Assembly (NCBI GenBank): GCA_913061235.1
Contig: CAJXTB010000022.1
Location: 51,337 to 115,336, forward strand
Length of the DNA: 64,000 nt
Direction of reading: 5' to 3'
DNA from: an uncultured Pseudomonadota bacterium
Lineage (GTDB): Bacteria > Myxococcota_A > UBA796 > GCA-2862545
Shown: positions 1-8,242 of the stretch, piece after piece
Position numbering within the stretch: the first letter of the stretch is position 1
How the letters are laid out: every line of letters begins with the position of its first letter
The notes under the pieces: generated by a model
The model's input: the letters and a program-made list of their open reading frames with translations, nothing else
Told to the model about the DNA's origin: nothing
Databases searched by the model: none
Position numbers and translations under genes: made by a program

Positions 1-1
1 G

Positions 2-394
2 ACGTTTACATCTACCGTAGCGACACGCGTTGGCATTCAGCTTCCACTGCCCGAGATCACACTCGGTGAACACTGGCGCTACGCACGAATTGACCTACGC
101 GCAGGCGGAGGATGGGTGCCCACTCCGTTGGTCTCCCAAGGAGAATCAAGCGCGCTCATCGACAGCAACCGCCTGTTCTTCACCGGTGGTGCCTCGCTCG
201 AGACATGGGACCCCACCGGCCTGCTGGACGGCGTGATCCGGTTGGATATCATGGCTCAATTTCACCTACTCGAACGCGGACTGTTGGTCCGCTCCAGCGA
301 TGAACCAAGGTCGGGCTACCCCGTGGTTCGTCGAGATGTTCCGTTCGGTGGGAATATCTTTGTGATTGGCGGCCAGTGGAGCTTTCAGTATTGA
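2..394 (+). CDS. Partial hypothetical protein (3' end only)
   Basis: The reading frame is open from base 2 and ends at a TGA at 392-394, so only the last 130 codons of a gene that begins before the window are visible. The fragment is rich in beta-type sequence (for example GVIRLDIMAQFHLLERGLLV and GGNIFVIGGQWSFQY at the C-terminus) and has no recognisable motif or membrane segment. Its end overlaps the start of the gluQ gene by 19 bases in another frame, which suggests the two are cotranscribed. I do not recognise the family. Confidence 0.6.
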   Translation, partial: TFTSTVATRVGIQLPLPEITLGEHWRYARIDLRAGGGWVPTPLVSQGESSALIDSNRLFFTGGASLETWDPTGLLDGVIRLDIMAQFHLLERGLLVRSSDEPRSGYPVVRRDVPFGGNIFVIGGQWSFQY

Positions 395-1272
395 GCGCGG
401 GACGGCTAGCCCCTACTCCCTCGGGTGAGCTGCATCTGGGCAACCTCACAGCCTTCTACGCGGCATGGTTGTCCGCTCGACAGTCGGGCGCACGCTTGTT
501 GTTACGCATGGAAGACGTGGACACCGGTCGCACACGGCCAGATGTTGAGGCGCGGCAACGCGAGGTCCTACAGTGGTTCGGCATTGATTGGGACAGCGAG
601 ACCCAACGCCAGTCCGAGCGCGACTACTCCGAGTGGATTGCTGCACTCGGCGACCATGCCTACTGGTGTGCTTGCTCACGAAAGGCGCTGAAAGCCGCAG
701 GGGGATTGTGCGCTGCTGGCTGCGCTGGGTCTGGACTCACGATGGGCGCCCTTCGCTTTGCCGCGACCTCCGACATCGTTCGAGTGTACGACCGCCGACA
801 CGGCCCATCCGACATCTCCGCGGACGTTCACCATCACCCAATCTTGGTGCGAGCAGATGGTCTGGTTGCCTACCCGCTAGCGGTCGTTGTGGACGACATC
901 CGAGACGGCGTGACCCAGGTTGTTCGGGGAGATGACCTGCTGTCGTTTTCGGCTCCGCAAGAACAACTCTGGCGGGCTTTTGGGGCCACACCACCGACCT
1001 GGCTCCACACGCCTCTCGTGGTGGGGGCTGACGGTCGCAAGCTCTCGAAGTCCCACGGTAGCGTGGACATTGCCACGCTTCGTAGCTGCGGATGGCAACG
1101 CGAAGACCTTCGACAGCTGGTCGGGTCGTGGCTGGGGGTACCGACCGCAGACTTGGCAGAGGCCGTCAGTGCGTGGCGTCCAACCGGAGCACTGTCAGGT
1201 GCAATACACGTGTTGACGGACGGATCCGAAGGGCCAAAGGGACTTACCTGGCGGACGGGTCCTTTGGAATAA
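376..1272 (+). CDS. gluQ: Glutamyl-Q tRNA(Asp) synthetase
   Basis: A truncated glutamyl-tRNA synthetase paralogue, 298 aa, the usual size for GluQ/YadB. In this family the enzyme activates glutamate and attaches it to the queuosine base at the anticodon wobble position of tRNA(Asp). The class I signature reads GRLAPTPSGELHLGN near the N-terminus (HIGH equivalent HLGN), and GRKLSKSHG near residue 220 is the KMSKS equivalent. YWCACSRK followed by a CAAGC segment around residues 95-115 matches the zinc-binding region typical of GluQ. The anticodon-binding domain of true GluRS is missing, as expected. Start choice: the ATG at 376 lies inside the preceding gene; a later start would cut into the Rossmann fold. 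Confidence 0.85.
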   Translation: MELSVLSAGRLAPTPSGELHLGNLTAFYAAWLSARQSGARLLLRMEDVDTGRTRPDVEARQREVLQWFGIDWDSETQRQSERDYSEWIAALGDHAYWCACSRKALKAAGGLCAAGCAGSGLTMGALRFAATSDIVRVYDRRHGPSDISADVHHHPILVRADGLVAYPLAVVVDDIRDGVTQVVRGDDLLSFSAPQEQLWRAFGATPPTWLHTPLVVGADGRKLSKSHGSVDIATLRSCGWQREDLRQLVGSWLGVPTADLAEAVSAWRPTGALSGAIHVLTDGSEGPKGLTWRTGPLE

Positions 1273-1588
1273 ACTCCGTCGGGGCATCTTCAGGCAGCTC
1301 CCCGTCTTCAACCGGGTCGCGGCCAGCCCAACCGGGCTCTTCGAGCGCAATCAACAGCCCCTCAGCGGCGTAATGCTCGGCTAGGTACGTCATCATGCGC
1401 CGGTCATCCGGGCTGGCTTCGACAAGCCTCCCCATTCTCCACAGAGAGAACCCACGAGCAACACGCCGGTTGGCGTCCGCAATCGTCTCCGGGTCCCCAA
1501 AGTCGAGCACAAAGGTAGTTCCCTTTCGCTGGACAATGCGCGCGAGCAACACGCCCGTAAGCGGGGAACGGACAGAGAGCCGAATCAT
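1244..1588 (-). CDS. Hypothetical protein, about 114 aa
   Basis: A small acidic protein running from MIRLSVRSPLTG to KDPSAR. I prefer the ATG at 1588, because GGAG lies 5 bases upstream, over an in-frame start at 1618. The N-terminal half looks like a small beta-sheet domain (GTTFVLDFGDPETIADANRR) followed by helices. No family was recognised. Its 3' end converges on and overlaps the last 29 bases of gluQ on the other strand, so no room exists for a terminator between them. Confidence 0.6.
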   Translation of the reverse strand: MIRLSVRSPLTGVLLARIVQRKGTTFVLDFGDPETIADANRRVARGFSLWRMGRLVEASPDDRRMMTYLAEHYAAEGLLIALEEPGWAGRDPVEDGELPEDAPTEFIPKDPSAR

Positions 1589-1659
1589 GACACTCCAAAC
1601 GACGATGCCCCGCACCACCCAGAGGCAGCGCGGGGCACTCGTTCAAGCAGAACTAGACT

Positions 1660-3099
1660 CTAGGACTGACGACGACGCGTTCCAACAAGCAACAGTCCGA
1701 GAGAGAGGAAACCAAATCCGCCCGCTGCACCTGTGTGCGAGCAAGCAGCGCCACCACCAGAATCAAGGTTGATCATGGCGGCCGAGGTGCCGGCCAAACC
1801 ACCGACGTTCAGAACGACGGTGTAGTTGCCCTTCTCTTCGAAGGTGTACTGCGGCTCCCAAGCAGCGATGGATGCCATTGGCTCACCGGTGGTGTCCGAG
1901 CCTTCAAAGATGTCCCACTGGACATCAAAGATGCAGCCCCAGGTGCGCAGGTCCGTCTGGTTGACCAGCTGAATGGTGTCGTCATCCAGGGTTTCGTACG
2001 TGAACGCAACGTCAGGGACGTCACAAGCGCGAACGTGACTGACGCGGGTGACACAGTGCTCCCAGCCGCCAGCATCTTCCGTTGCATCAGCACACATGCG
2101 GATGGTGAAGTTACCGTCCGTGGTGTACTCGTGCTCGGAGACCTTGCCGTCCGACGTGGTTCCGTCGCCCCAGGCCCAACGTGCGGCCGAGATGTCATCG
2201 GTGTCCGTAAAGGTCACAGCGCAGCGCAGCGTGAACGGAACGTTGCCAACCGCGACAGAGTCGGCTTCGTCTTCGTCTAGGCGATTGCTACACACGAAGC
2301 TGGGCGCAGAGCCAGGCTTGGTGCTGTACGGAACTTCGTACTCGTCAAGCCAGTCCAAGTAGGCATCAACACGGGTGTGAGTCGATGGACCCTCTCCGCA
2401 TTCCGGGCCACGGGAGGTGATGGACACCTGGATGTAGTCTTCGCCAAACCGGACGAAGCCAGGACCGCCAGAGTCACCCTGACAGGTAGACTGGACGGGG
2501 TCAAAGCTCTGCAGTTCCTTGGTAGTGAAGCTGCTGATCTCTTCGGTGCCTTCGCGCTTGATGCCAGCACCGCCGCCTTCGAACTCGGTGATCCCGAAGC
2601 CGACGAAGTTGATCTCGCGGTCACCCCATTCCTGGTCCAGGTCATCTGCGTTCAGACCAGCCGGGATGACGTCAGTGATGGCGGAAGCCAGCTGAACGAT
2701 CGCAATGTCGTCGACGTCTGTTCCCGAGATCTGGCCGCCAGTGGAGCCTTCCCAACCAGGGTGAAGGAACACGTTGATCGACTCGACGGTCCGAGTTGGA
2801 TCCGAAGCACGGTTTCCAAACTGAATCGTGGCACGGTTGGCGTCCGAGGTCTCATCGAAGCAGTGACCTGCGGTGAGGACCCACTCGGGCGCAATCAGAG
2901 TTCCCGTACAGTTACCGCCAACGCCACCGGGGGTAGACGTGGAGATGAAGATGGTCTCTGGGTATTCTTCGGTTCCGACCTCACGGCCGTTCACGATGTT
3001 CTGAACGCCGTCTTCGTCTTCTGGGCGCGCTTCGGCAACCGAGATCAGACTGACGCCGAGCGCCATGAAGATGAGATGGGATTTGGTGGTCTTGGACAT
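1660..3099 (-). CDS. Secreted trypsin-like serine protease with PKD-like domains and C-terminal sorting tail
   Basis: A 479-aa S1-family protease. A signal peptide (about residues 1-24, ending near SVAEA) is followed by the protease domain starting at IVNGREVGTEEYP. The catalytic triad is clear: His in LTAGHC, Asp in DDIAIVQ and Ser in CQGDSGGP. Two PKD-like beta domains follow (WAWGDGTTSDG...EHEYTTDGNFTI, then a second with YTFEEKGNYTVVLNV). The C-terminus has a Cys (AACSHTG), a hydrophobic stretch (GFGFLSLGLLLVG) and an Arg cluster, the layout of MYXO-CTERM-type sorting signals. Expected location is the cell surface or medium after proteolytic activation. The start is supported by GGAGG 8 bases upstream. 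Confidence 0.9.
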   Translation of the reverse strand: MSKTTKSHLIFMALGVSLISVAEARPEDEDGVQNIVNGREVGTEEYPETIFISTSTPGGVGGNCTGTLIAPEWVLTAGHCFDETSDANRATIQFGNRASDPTRTVESINVFLHPGWEGSTGGQISGTDVDDIAIVQLASAITDVIPAGLNADDLDQEWGDREINFVGFGITEFEGGGAGIKREGTEEISSFTTKELQSFDPVQSTCQGDSGGPGFVRFGEDYIQVSITSRGPECGEGPSTHTRVDAYLDWLDEYEVPYSTKPGSAPSFVCSNRLDEDEADSVAVGNVPFTLRCAVTFTDTDDISAARWAWGDGTTSDGKVSEHEYTTDGNFTIRMCADATEDAGGWEHCVTRVSHVRACDVPDVAFTYETLDDDTIQLVNQTDLRTWGCIFDVQWDIFEGSDTTGEPMASIAAWEPQYTFEEKGNYTVVLNVGGLAGTSAAMINLDSGGGAACSHTGAAGGFGFLSLGLLLVGTRRRQS

Positions 3100-3139
3100 A
3101 ATAATTCCTCCAACAGCCGGTCAGTGTCGGGTGAGGCAC

Positions 3140-3169
3140 GGACGTTAACGCCAGTAAGGGCGAACGTCC
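3140..3169. promoter_or_regulatory. Bulged inverted repeat upstream of the protease gene
   Basis: GGACGTT (3140-3146) pairs with AACGTCC (3163-3169), and the inner CGCC/GGCG extends the stem past a 2-base bulge to 11 pairs around a short loop. It lies between the retropepsin-like gene and the protease gene, both minus strand, and has no T-run. It could end transcription from upstream or fold in the protease leader. Confidence 0.45.
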
Positions 3170-3179
3170 ATGCATGGAC
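3166..3179. promoter_or_regulatory. Perfect 14-bp palindrome, possible operator
   Basis: GTCCATGCATGGAC is a perfect palindrome about 67 bases upstream of the protease start. Its size and symmetry fit a dimeric repressor site, but it overlaps the arm of the neighbouring hairpin and no regulator is known. Confidence 0.35.
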
Positions 3180-3223
3180 CTACCGTAACGGCGCTTGTTC
3201 GCGGTCGCTTGACTGCGATTGTA

Positions 3224-3739
3224 TCAGGGTTCAGACGCCGGACCGGGCAAGGAGTTTCTCTCGCTCGGTGCCGAATGCGGAAACTCTAAATGAAACGCCC
3301 GGCCTGGACCGTCCCAATGCAGCTTCCCAGCGTTGAGCACATCACGGCCCAACAGGGCGATTATCGGTTCATCATCGACCGATCCCAGAGGTTGAATCTC
3401 TGCAAGCTGCGTCGCGAAACTTTGTGACACACCTTCAATACGCAACAATCCGTAGCGTAGGCGCGTGAACTGCGGTGCCGCCCCTTCGGCATCACTACCC
3501 GACCGGACTCCACGAAACTCCACTGCGTTCAACAGTAAGAGTGACAGTTGCTCTGCGACCCCCACCACAACACAGCTGTGGGTGGCGCCCGTATCTAGGA
3601 TGGCTAGGCCGCTGACCGCCTTGGGCACACCAATACCCAATTCCCCCGCCAGGTTCGGGTCTTCTTTGACGTAACTGGGGTTGTCTACGGAGATACGAAT
3701 CAGGGCACCGTGCACCCGATGTACCGCTCCGGCGGGCAC
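3224..3739 (-). CDS. Retropepsin-like aspartic protease domain protein
   Basis: A 171-aa cytosolic-looking protein with the retroviral-type aspartyl protease signature LAILDTGATHSCV near residues 46-58 and a downstream ALLGRDVL segment that matches the second hydrophobic flap/turn region of such folds (as in gag-pol-like and DUF1758-type bacterial proteins). Such proteins act as homodimers, each giving one catalytic Asp. The GTG start at 3739 lies 3 bases after the stop of the upstream small gene, so the two are probably cotranscribed. No signal peptide is visible. Substrate unknown. Confidence 0.7.
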   Translation of the reverse strand: MPAGAVHRVHGALIRISVDNPSYVKEDPNLAGELGIGVPKAVSGLAILDTGATHSCVVVGVAEQLSLLLLNAVEFRGVRSGSDAEGAAPQFTRLRYGLLRIEGVSQSFATQLAEIQPLGSVDDEPIIALLGRDVLNAGKLHWDGPGRAFHLEFPHSAPSERNSLPGPASEP

Positions 3740-3742
3740 GCG

Positions 3743-4123
3743 CTATGCCACCCGCGACGGCAAAACGACAGGGCCGACCTGACGTTCGATGCGACGCACA
3801 AAGAACGCACGGGAGTTGGTCGACGTCCAGCCCAGCTCAACAGCGGACTCGAGGGACGGACAGATTCCCACTAGTTTGGTCTTGTAAACCACGGCGTACT
3901 GGCCACTGTGGCTCTTGAGGAGGGACGCGAGGGCATCTGCGAAGACGCGACGCTCAGTCTTAAAAGGGTCCATGGGGACGACCCGGGGCAGAGGGGGTGG
4001 GGTTGCCGAAGCAGCTGATGCGGGGGAGAGCACAGAGGTCACGTCGGGGAGACGTGAGGTCGCATCGAGGAGATGCGACGGAAGGCGGGCACCAGACGGT
4101 GCGTGGACAGTGTAGGACATCAT
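3743..4123 (-). CDS. Hypothetical protein, about 126 aa
   Basis: The N-terminal half is Ser/Pro/Ala-rich and looks disordered. The C-terminal half (from MDPFKTERR) is a compact domain with SGQYAVVYKTKLVGICPSLE, which resembles small DUF5678-like domains. The ATG at 4123 follows GGAAGG by 4 bases; an ATG at 4120 is equally possible. It sits between coaC and the retropepsin-like gene on the same strand with short gaps, so the three may form one transcript. Confidence 0.6.
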   Translation of the reverse strand: MMSYTVHAPSGARLPSHLLDATSRLPDVTSVLSPASAASATPPPLPRVVPMDPFKTERRVFADALASLLKSHSGQYAVVYKTKLVGICPSLESAVELGWTSTNSRAFFVRRIERQVGPVVLPSRVA

Positions 4124-4168
4124 GGGGCCTTCCAGCAAGAGCCCGCTCCCATAGCGGCCCCGCCGAAC

Positions 4169-4726
4169 TCAGTCCCGTTCAATGTCGGCAGCTTCGATCG
4201 CGGTCACAATATCCGCAACATCGGCCAAGCCCCCCACCCCAACATCGCCGCAGGCAAGTCGCTTCTCAGTCGGAGCCACCATCTGGAAGATGCCGAACCC
4301 GTTCACACGGGACAGGTTGGCCTGAACGGCGGGGTGCTCCCACATTCGCGTGTTCATGGCGGGGCACAGCAGCTGCGGAACGGTGTGAGGCAGCGCCAGC
4401 CACACCGTCAACAAGGCATTGTCCGCAATTCCACTAGCAATCTTTCCCAGTGTGCTCGCGGTCAGCGGTGCAATCACCGCAATGTCCGCCCACTTCGCCC
4501 AGGAAATGTGCTCCACCGCGCTGGCCCCCTCGGGCGAGCCACCCGTTGCCAATACATCCACCATTACTGGGTGACCCGACAGTGCCTCGAAGGTCAACGG
4601 GCCTACAAACGCCGTTGCAGACGGGGTCATGACAACCCGGACACTATGCCGTTTGACCAGGTTCGAGACGAGGTCTGCAGCCTTGTAGGCAGCAATTCCG
4701 CCACTGACGCCAACGAGTACGTTCAT
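4169..4726 (-). CDS. coaC: Stand-alone phosphopantothenoylcysteine decarboxylase (CoaC-type flavoprotein)
   Basis: 185 aa, an HFCD-family flavoprotein. It decarboxylates 4'-phospho-N-pantothenoylcysteine to phosphopantetheine in coenzyme A synthesis. The start VGVSGGIAAYKAADLV is the FMN-binding loop; the APLTASTLGKIASGIADNAL segment, the PAMNTRMWEHPAVQ substrate signature and ACGDVGVGGLAD near the end are all typical. In most bacteria the CoaB synthetase is fused behind this domain; here the gene stops after the decarboxylase, so CoaB must be encoded elsewhere. The gene is divergent from the penicillin-binding protein gene across a 45-base gap. Confidence 0.85.
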   Translation of the reverse strand: MNVLVGVSGGIAAYKAADLVSNLVKRHSVRVVMTPSATAFVGPLTFEALSGHPVMVDVLATGGSPEGASAVEHISWAKWADIAVIAPLTASTLGKIASGIADNALLTVWLALPHTVPQLLCPAMNTRMWEHPAVQANLSRVNGFGIFQMVAPTEKRLACGDVGVGGLADVADIVTAIEAADIERD

Positions 4727-4771
4727 CTGTCACTCCGTGCCTGACTCGTAGCCGACGCGATACCCACGCGC

Positions 4772-7081
4772 ATGGCGATGTGGTGGAGAGTGTACCTAGT
4801 AGGTGGAGCCGTCCTCGTCGGGCTGGCCGCTGCAGGTGCGTCCTACGGCTGGTTCACGGAAATCAAGCCCCGCTACGCCGTCGCCCAAGCAGACGTGGAC
4901 CGGTTTCTACGCACGCGACAAACGCCTGGGGTTGGACGCGTTCTAAGCGCCCCACTCACCCTCGCTGTGGGGCGTCCAGGCACTCTCGATGACCTCGTCA
5001 GCGACCTGGACCGGGCACGATTCGAGCGGGTGGCAGCGGTCCGCGCACCCGACCAGTTCTCAGTGAGCGACGACACCCTTCAGCTTTGGGCTGCTGCTGG
5101 ACGGTTCGGTAACGAGACCCTGCCGGACGTTCGAACCACCGTCCAGTTCGGTGAGAGTGGCATCGTGGCAGTCAGCGACGGTCCACACCGCGTACGGCCC
5201 ACCATTCTCTCAACGGTCGGAGACCTAGAGAGCGGTCGGACCCCCGTCGAGCTCGCAGCCTTGTCCCCTTGGGTTGTTCCCGCCGTCTTAGCCATGGAAG
5301 ACGCGCACTTCTTCACGCATGTGGGTGTCGACCTAGAAGGAACCGGTCGTGCCGCACGAGCCACCCTGTCGGGACAGTCGCTTCAAGGCGGTTCCACCCT
5401 CACTCAACAACTGGCCAAGAACCTGTTCGTGGGCAACGAGCGCAGCCTCGAGCGCAAGGTACGTGAAGCGTTCACGGCCGTGGCCCTCGAACGCCGACTC
5501 GACAAGCTCGACATTCTAGAGCTCTACCTCAATGAGCTGTACTTGGGGCACGTCGCCGGACGCCCAGTCTACGGTATTGATCAGGCAGCACGAGGATTCT
5601 TCGCCACATCGCCTGAGCACCTGAGCCTGTCTCAGTCCGCTGTTCTCGCCGGAATCATCAGCTCACCCAACACCTACAGTCCGGTCCGCCACCCTGAACG
5701 CGCCCTCGAACGACGCAACATCGCCCTTCGTCGCATGCAAGATCTCGGATTCATCTCAGCTGCCCAGGCCGAGAGCGCACGAGACGAGCCGGTTGAGGTT
5801 CAGAGCTCACTCCCGCTTGCCGGACGACGGGTCCCTTGGGTGGTCGATGCTGCTGTTGAGACCGTGCAGGCCCGCGGACATGAGCGAGTGGATGGTCTCG
5901 CGATTCACACGTTCATCGAGCCCGACTGGCAGCGAGTAGCCGAGCAAGCCATTGCGGACGGATACGCTGACTTGGTCCAGACCTACCCCGCCACGCAGGG
6001 TGCTCAGATGGCACTAACTGCGGTGCGCGTCTCCGATGGCGCCGTGGTCGCACTGGTCGGTGGACGGGACGCGTCAGCAAGTACCTTCGACCGTGCATCC
6101 AACGGGTACCGGCAGCTCGGTTCAACGGTGAAGCCGCTGACCTTGTTGGCCGCAATGACGCGGGATGGCCGACTGCTCCCAACAAGTACGCTCAACGACG
6201 CCCCCATCGAACGAAACGGCTGGCGTCCCCGCAACTACGACGGCCGCTATCAAGGCAGAGTTACCGTTCGGCGTGCCATTGAATCGAGCCGCAACATCCC
6301 GGCCGTCCTGCTTGCCGAGCGGGTGGGCCCCGAAGGGCTGCAGCAGTTCTACACCCGTGTCGGATTGTCCGAGGCGACCGCCTGGCCCTCTGCTGCTCTC
6401 GGCGCCTTTCCAGGCACAACCCTCGAGATTGCGGGTGCCTACACCGTGTTTCCAGGCCGAGGCATCGCCGTAAGCCCTAGGCTCGTCGGCGCCATCGCAG
6501 ACGGCTCCGGACGAGTCATTGACGAAGTCCCCGTCACCAGCACCGGTGTTGCGACGGCACGCGCCGCAGCCCTCGCCACGTCCATCCTAGAGGGTGTGGT
6601 GGACCGCGGAACAGGGCAGCGCGTGCGTCGACTTGGAGTCGAGGGACCCGTCGGCGGAAAGACCGGTACGACAGATGACTGGCGGGACGCATGGTTTGTT
6701 GGCTTCACCCCGGACCTGGTCGTCGCTGTGTGGGTCGGGCACGACCGCGAGCACGGCATTGCCCTCACCGGAAGTCGGGCGGCACTGCCCACTTGGGTCC
6801 GCTTCATCCAGGGCATCGGCGGTCCGACTGGCACCTTCCCGACAGACACCGGCCTGGAGCGCGTCTCGGTCTGTAGCGCAAGCCACCAGATCGCCCGAAC
6901 CAACTGCCCGAACACCTACGAAGAGCTTCTGCCACGCCACTACGGAGGTGCCGGCATGTGCGACACCCACAACCCGTTCCTGCGTTGGGAGCCCAACGGG
7001 ATTCGCCCGACGGACTGGGAGCCAGACCGCTCGGTCGACGACACACTGCTAGACGCCCTTCAGGTCACGCCGACCGAGTAG
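4772..7081 (+). CDS. Class A penicillin-binding protein (bifunctional glycosyltransferase/transpeptidase)
   Basis: 769 aa, PBP1-type enzyme polymerising and cross-linking peptidoglycan on the periplasmic side of the inner membrane. An N-terminal TM anchor (about residues 6-24) is followed by a GT51 domain with EDAHFFTHVGVD (catalytic Glu), QGGSTLTQQLAKNLF and ERKVREAFTAVALERR. The transpeptidase domain has SxxK in GSTVKPLT, SxN in ESSRNIPA and KTG in GGKTGTTDDWRDAWFVGF. The C-terminal tail has several Cys (CSASHQIARTNC, GAGMCDTHNP), which may form disulfides. The ATG at 4772 has no strong ribosome site; the ATG two codons later is an alternative. Confidence 0.92.
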   Translation: MAMWWRVYLVGGAVLVGLAAAGASYGWFTEIKPRYAVAQADVDRFLRTRQTPGVGRVLSAPLTLAVGRPGTLDDLVSDLDRARFERVAAVRAPDQFSVSDDTLQLWAAAGRFGNETLPDVRTTVQFGESGIVAVSDGPHRVRPTILSTVGDLESGRTPVELAALSPWVVPAVLAMEDAHFFTHVGVDLEGTGRAARATLSGQSLQGGSTLTQQLAKNLFVGNERSLERKVREAFTAVALERRLDKLDILELYLNELYLGHVAGRPVYGIDQAARGFFATSPEHLSLSQSAVLAGIISSPNTYSPVRHPERALERRNIALRRMQDLGFISAAQAESARDEPVEVQSSLPLAGRRVPWVVDAAVETVQARGHERVDGLAIHTFIEPDWQRVAEQAIADGYADLVQTYPATQGAQMALTAVRVSDGAVVALVGGRDASASTFDRASNGYRQLGSTVKPLTLLAAMTRDGRLLPTSTLNDAPIERNGWRPRNYDGRYQGRVTVRRAIESSRNIPAVLLAERVGPEGLQQFYTRVGLSEATAWPSAALGAFPGTTLEIAGAYTVFPGRGIAVSPRLVGAIADGSGRVIDEVPVTSTGVATARAAALATSILEGVVDRGTGQRVRRLGVEGPVGGKTGTTDDWRDAWFVGFTPDLVVAVWVGHDREHGIALTGSRAALPTWVRFIQGIGGPTGTFPTDTGLERVSVCSASHQIARTNCPNTYEELLPRHYGGAGMCDTHNPFLRWEPNGIRPTDWEPDRSVDDTLLDALQVTPTE

Positions 7082-7093
7082 ACGAAGCAGGCA

Positions 7094-8242
7094 TTATCCG
7101 CCTAGTTCGTTCCACTTCCAAATGATCTCTTTCATGATCTCACTGGTTCCACCGCCAATCGGGAGCAGTCGCGTATCGCGCACACTGCGCGCGATGTCGT
7201 ACTCCTCGATGTAGCCATAGCCACCGTGGAACTGAAGGCAGTCGTAGAGCACCTTCTGCGCCAAGTCCGTCGAAAACAGCTTAGCCATGGACACAATCTT
7301 GGTGGGGTCAGCGCCGCTCTCGATTCTCTGCACGGCTTGCCAAGTCAACGCCCGCGAGGCTTCCAAAGACGTCAGGTGCTCGGCGAAGGTGTGACGCCAG
7401 ACCTGGAACTTGTTCAGCTTTCGGCCAAAGGCTTCGCGCTTATTGCCGTGGGCAAGCGCGTCCTCGATACCGATCTGCATGGCCATGTTGCCGGTGATGG
7501 CTGCAATCAGCCGCTCGCCCTGGAAGTTCTGCATGATGTACAGGAAACCAGCATTTTCGTGGCCGAGCAGATTGCGCTTTGGAATCCGACAGTTGTCGAA
7601 GTGCAGCTCACAGCTGTCCACACCACGGGTTCCGAGCTTGTCCAGCTTTCGACCGACCGTGAAACCGGGCGTGTCCGTCGGGAACAACACGAGGCTAATA
7701 CCGCCGTGGCCCTGTTCTCCGGTCCGCACTGCCAAGGTGATGAAGTCGGCAAAAGACCCGTTGGTGATGTAGGTCTTGGCGCCGGTAATGACGTAGTCGT
7801 CGCCATCTGATCGAGCGACGGTCTGGATGTTCGCAACGTCAGAACCAGCACCCGGTTCACTGACGCCGAGTGCCGCAACCTTGTCGCCGGCAACCACGGG
7901 TGCAAGGAACTCTTGCTTCTGCTCTTCGGTGCCTATCTCCCAGATAATGGGCGTTGCCATATCCGTATCGACCAGGATGGACATGGCCACGCCGGCATTG
8001 CGGCAGTAGGACAGGCCCTCGGCAAACGCCACGGTGTACCACCAATCTAGGCCGAGTCCGCCGACCTCTTCGCCAAAGCGAATGCCCAAGGCTCCAAGGT
8101 CTGCAAGGTCGTTGAAGACGCTGCGCGGAAAGCCACCGGCCTTGTCCCACTCAACGCGGTGCGGCGCCATCTCGCGCTCTGCGTAGGCCTTGATGCTGTC
8201 GCGAAATTGGGCGTGCTCATCGCTAAACGGGGGAAAGCTCAC
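7094..8242 (-). CDS. Acyl-CoA dehydrogenase
   Basis: 382 aa, FAD-dependent alpha,beta-dehydrogenase of acyl-CoA thioesters. The canonical order is present: helical N-terminus (FSDEHAQFRDSIKAYAERE), the signature ALGVSEPGAGSDVANIQT, YITNGSFADFITLAVRT, and the C-terminal QFHGGYGYIEEYDIARSVRD and GGTSEIMKEII segments. A longer frame reaches 8332, but the GTG at 8242 overlaps the upstream lipoprotein stop as GTGA and begins exactly where family homology should, so I use it. The gene is coupled to the lipoprotein gene and convergent with the penicillin-binding protein gene (12-base gap). Confidence 0.9.
   Translation of the reverse strand: MSFPPFSDEHAQFRDSIKAYAEREMAPHRVEWDKAGGFPRSVFNDLADLGALGIRFGEEVGGLGLDWWYTVAFAEGLSYCRNAGVAMSILVDTDMATPIIWEIGTEEQKQEFLAPVVAGDKVAALGVSEPGAGSDVANIQTVARSDGDDYVITGAKTYITNGSFADFITLAVRTGEQGHGGISLVLFPTDTPGFTVGRKLDKLGTRGVDSCELHFDNCRIPKRNLLGHENAGFLYIMQNFQGERLIAAITGNMAMQIGIEDALAHGNKREAFGRKLNKFQVWRHTFAEHLTSLEASRALTWQAVQRIESGADPTKIVSMAKLFSTDLAQKVLYDCLQFHGGYGYIEEYDIARSVRDTRLLPIGGGTSEIMKEIIWKWNELGG

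Noticed and set aside
2377..3336. 319-aa plus-strand frame over the protease gene
   Set aside because: Antisense to a clear trypsin-like protease; no protein features.
7082..7093. Terminator between the penicillin-binding protein and acyl-CoA dehydrogenase genes
   Set aside because: Only 12 bases separate the stops and no hairpin is visible.
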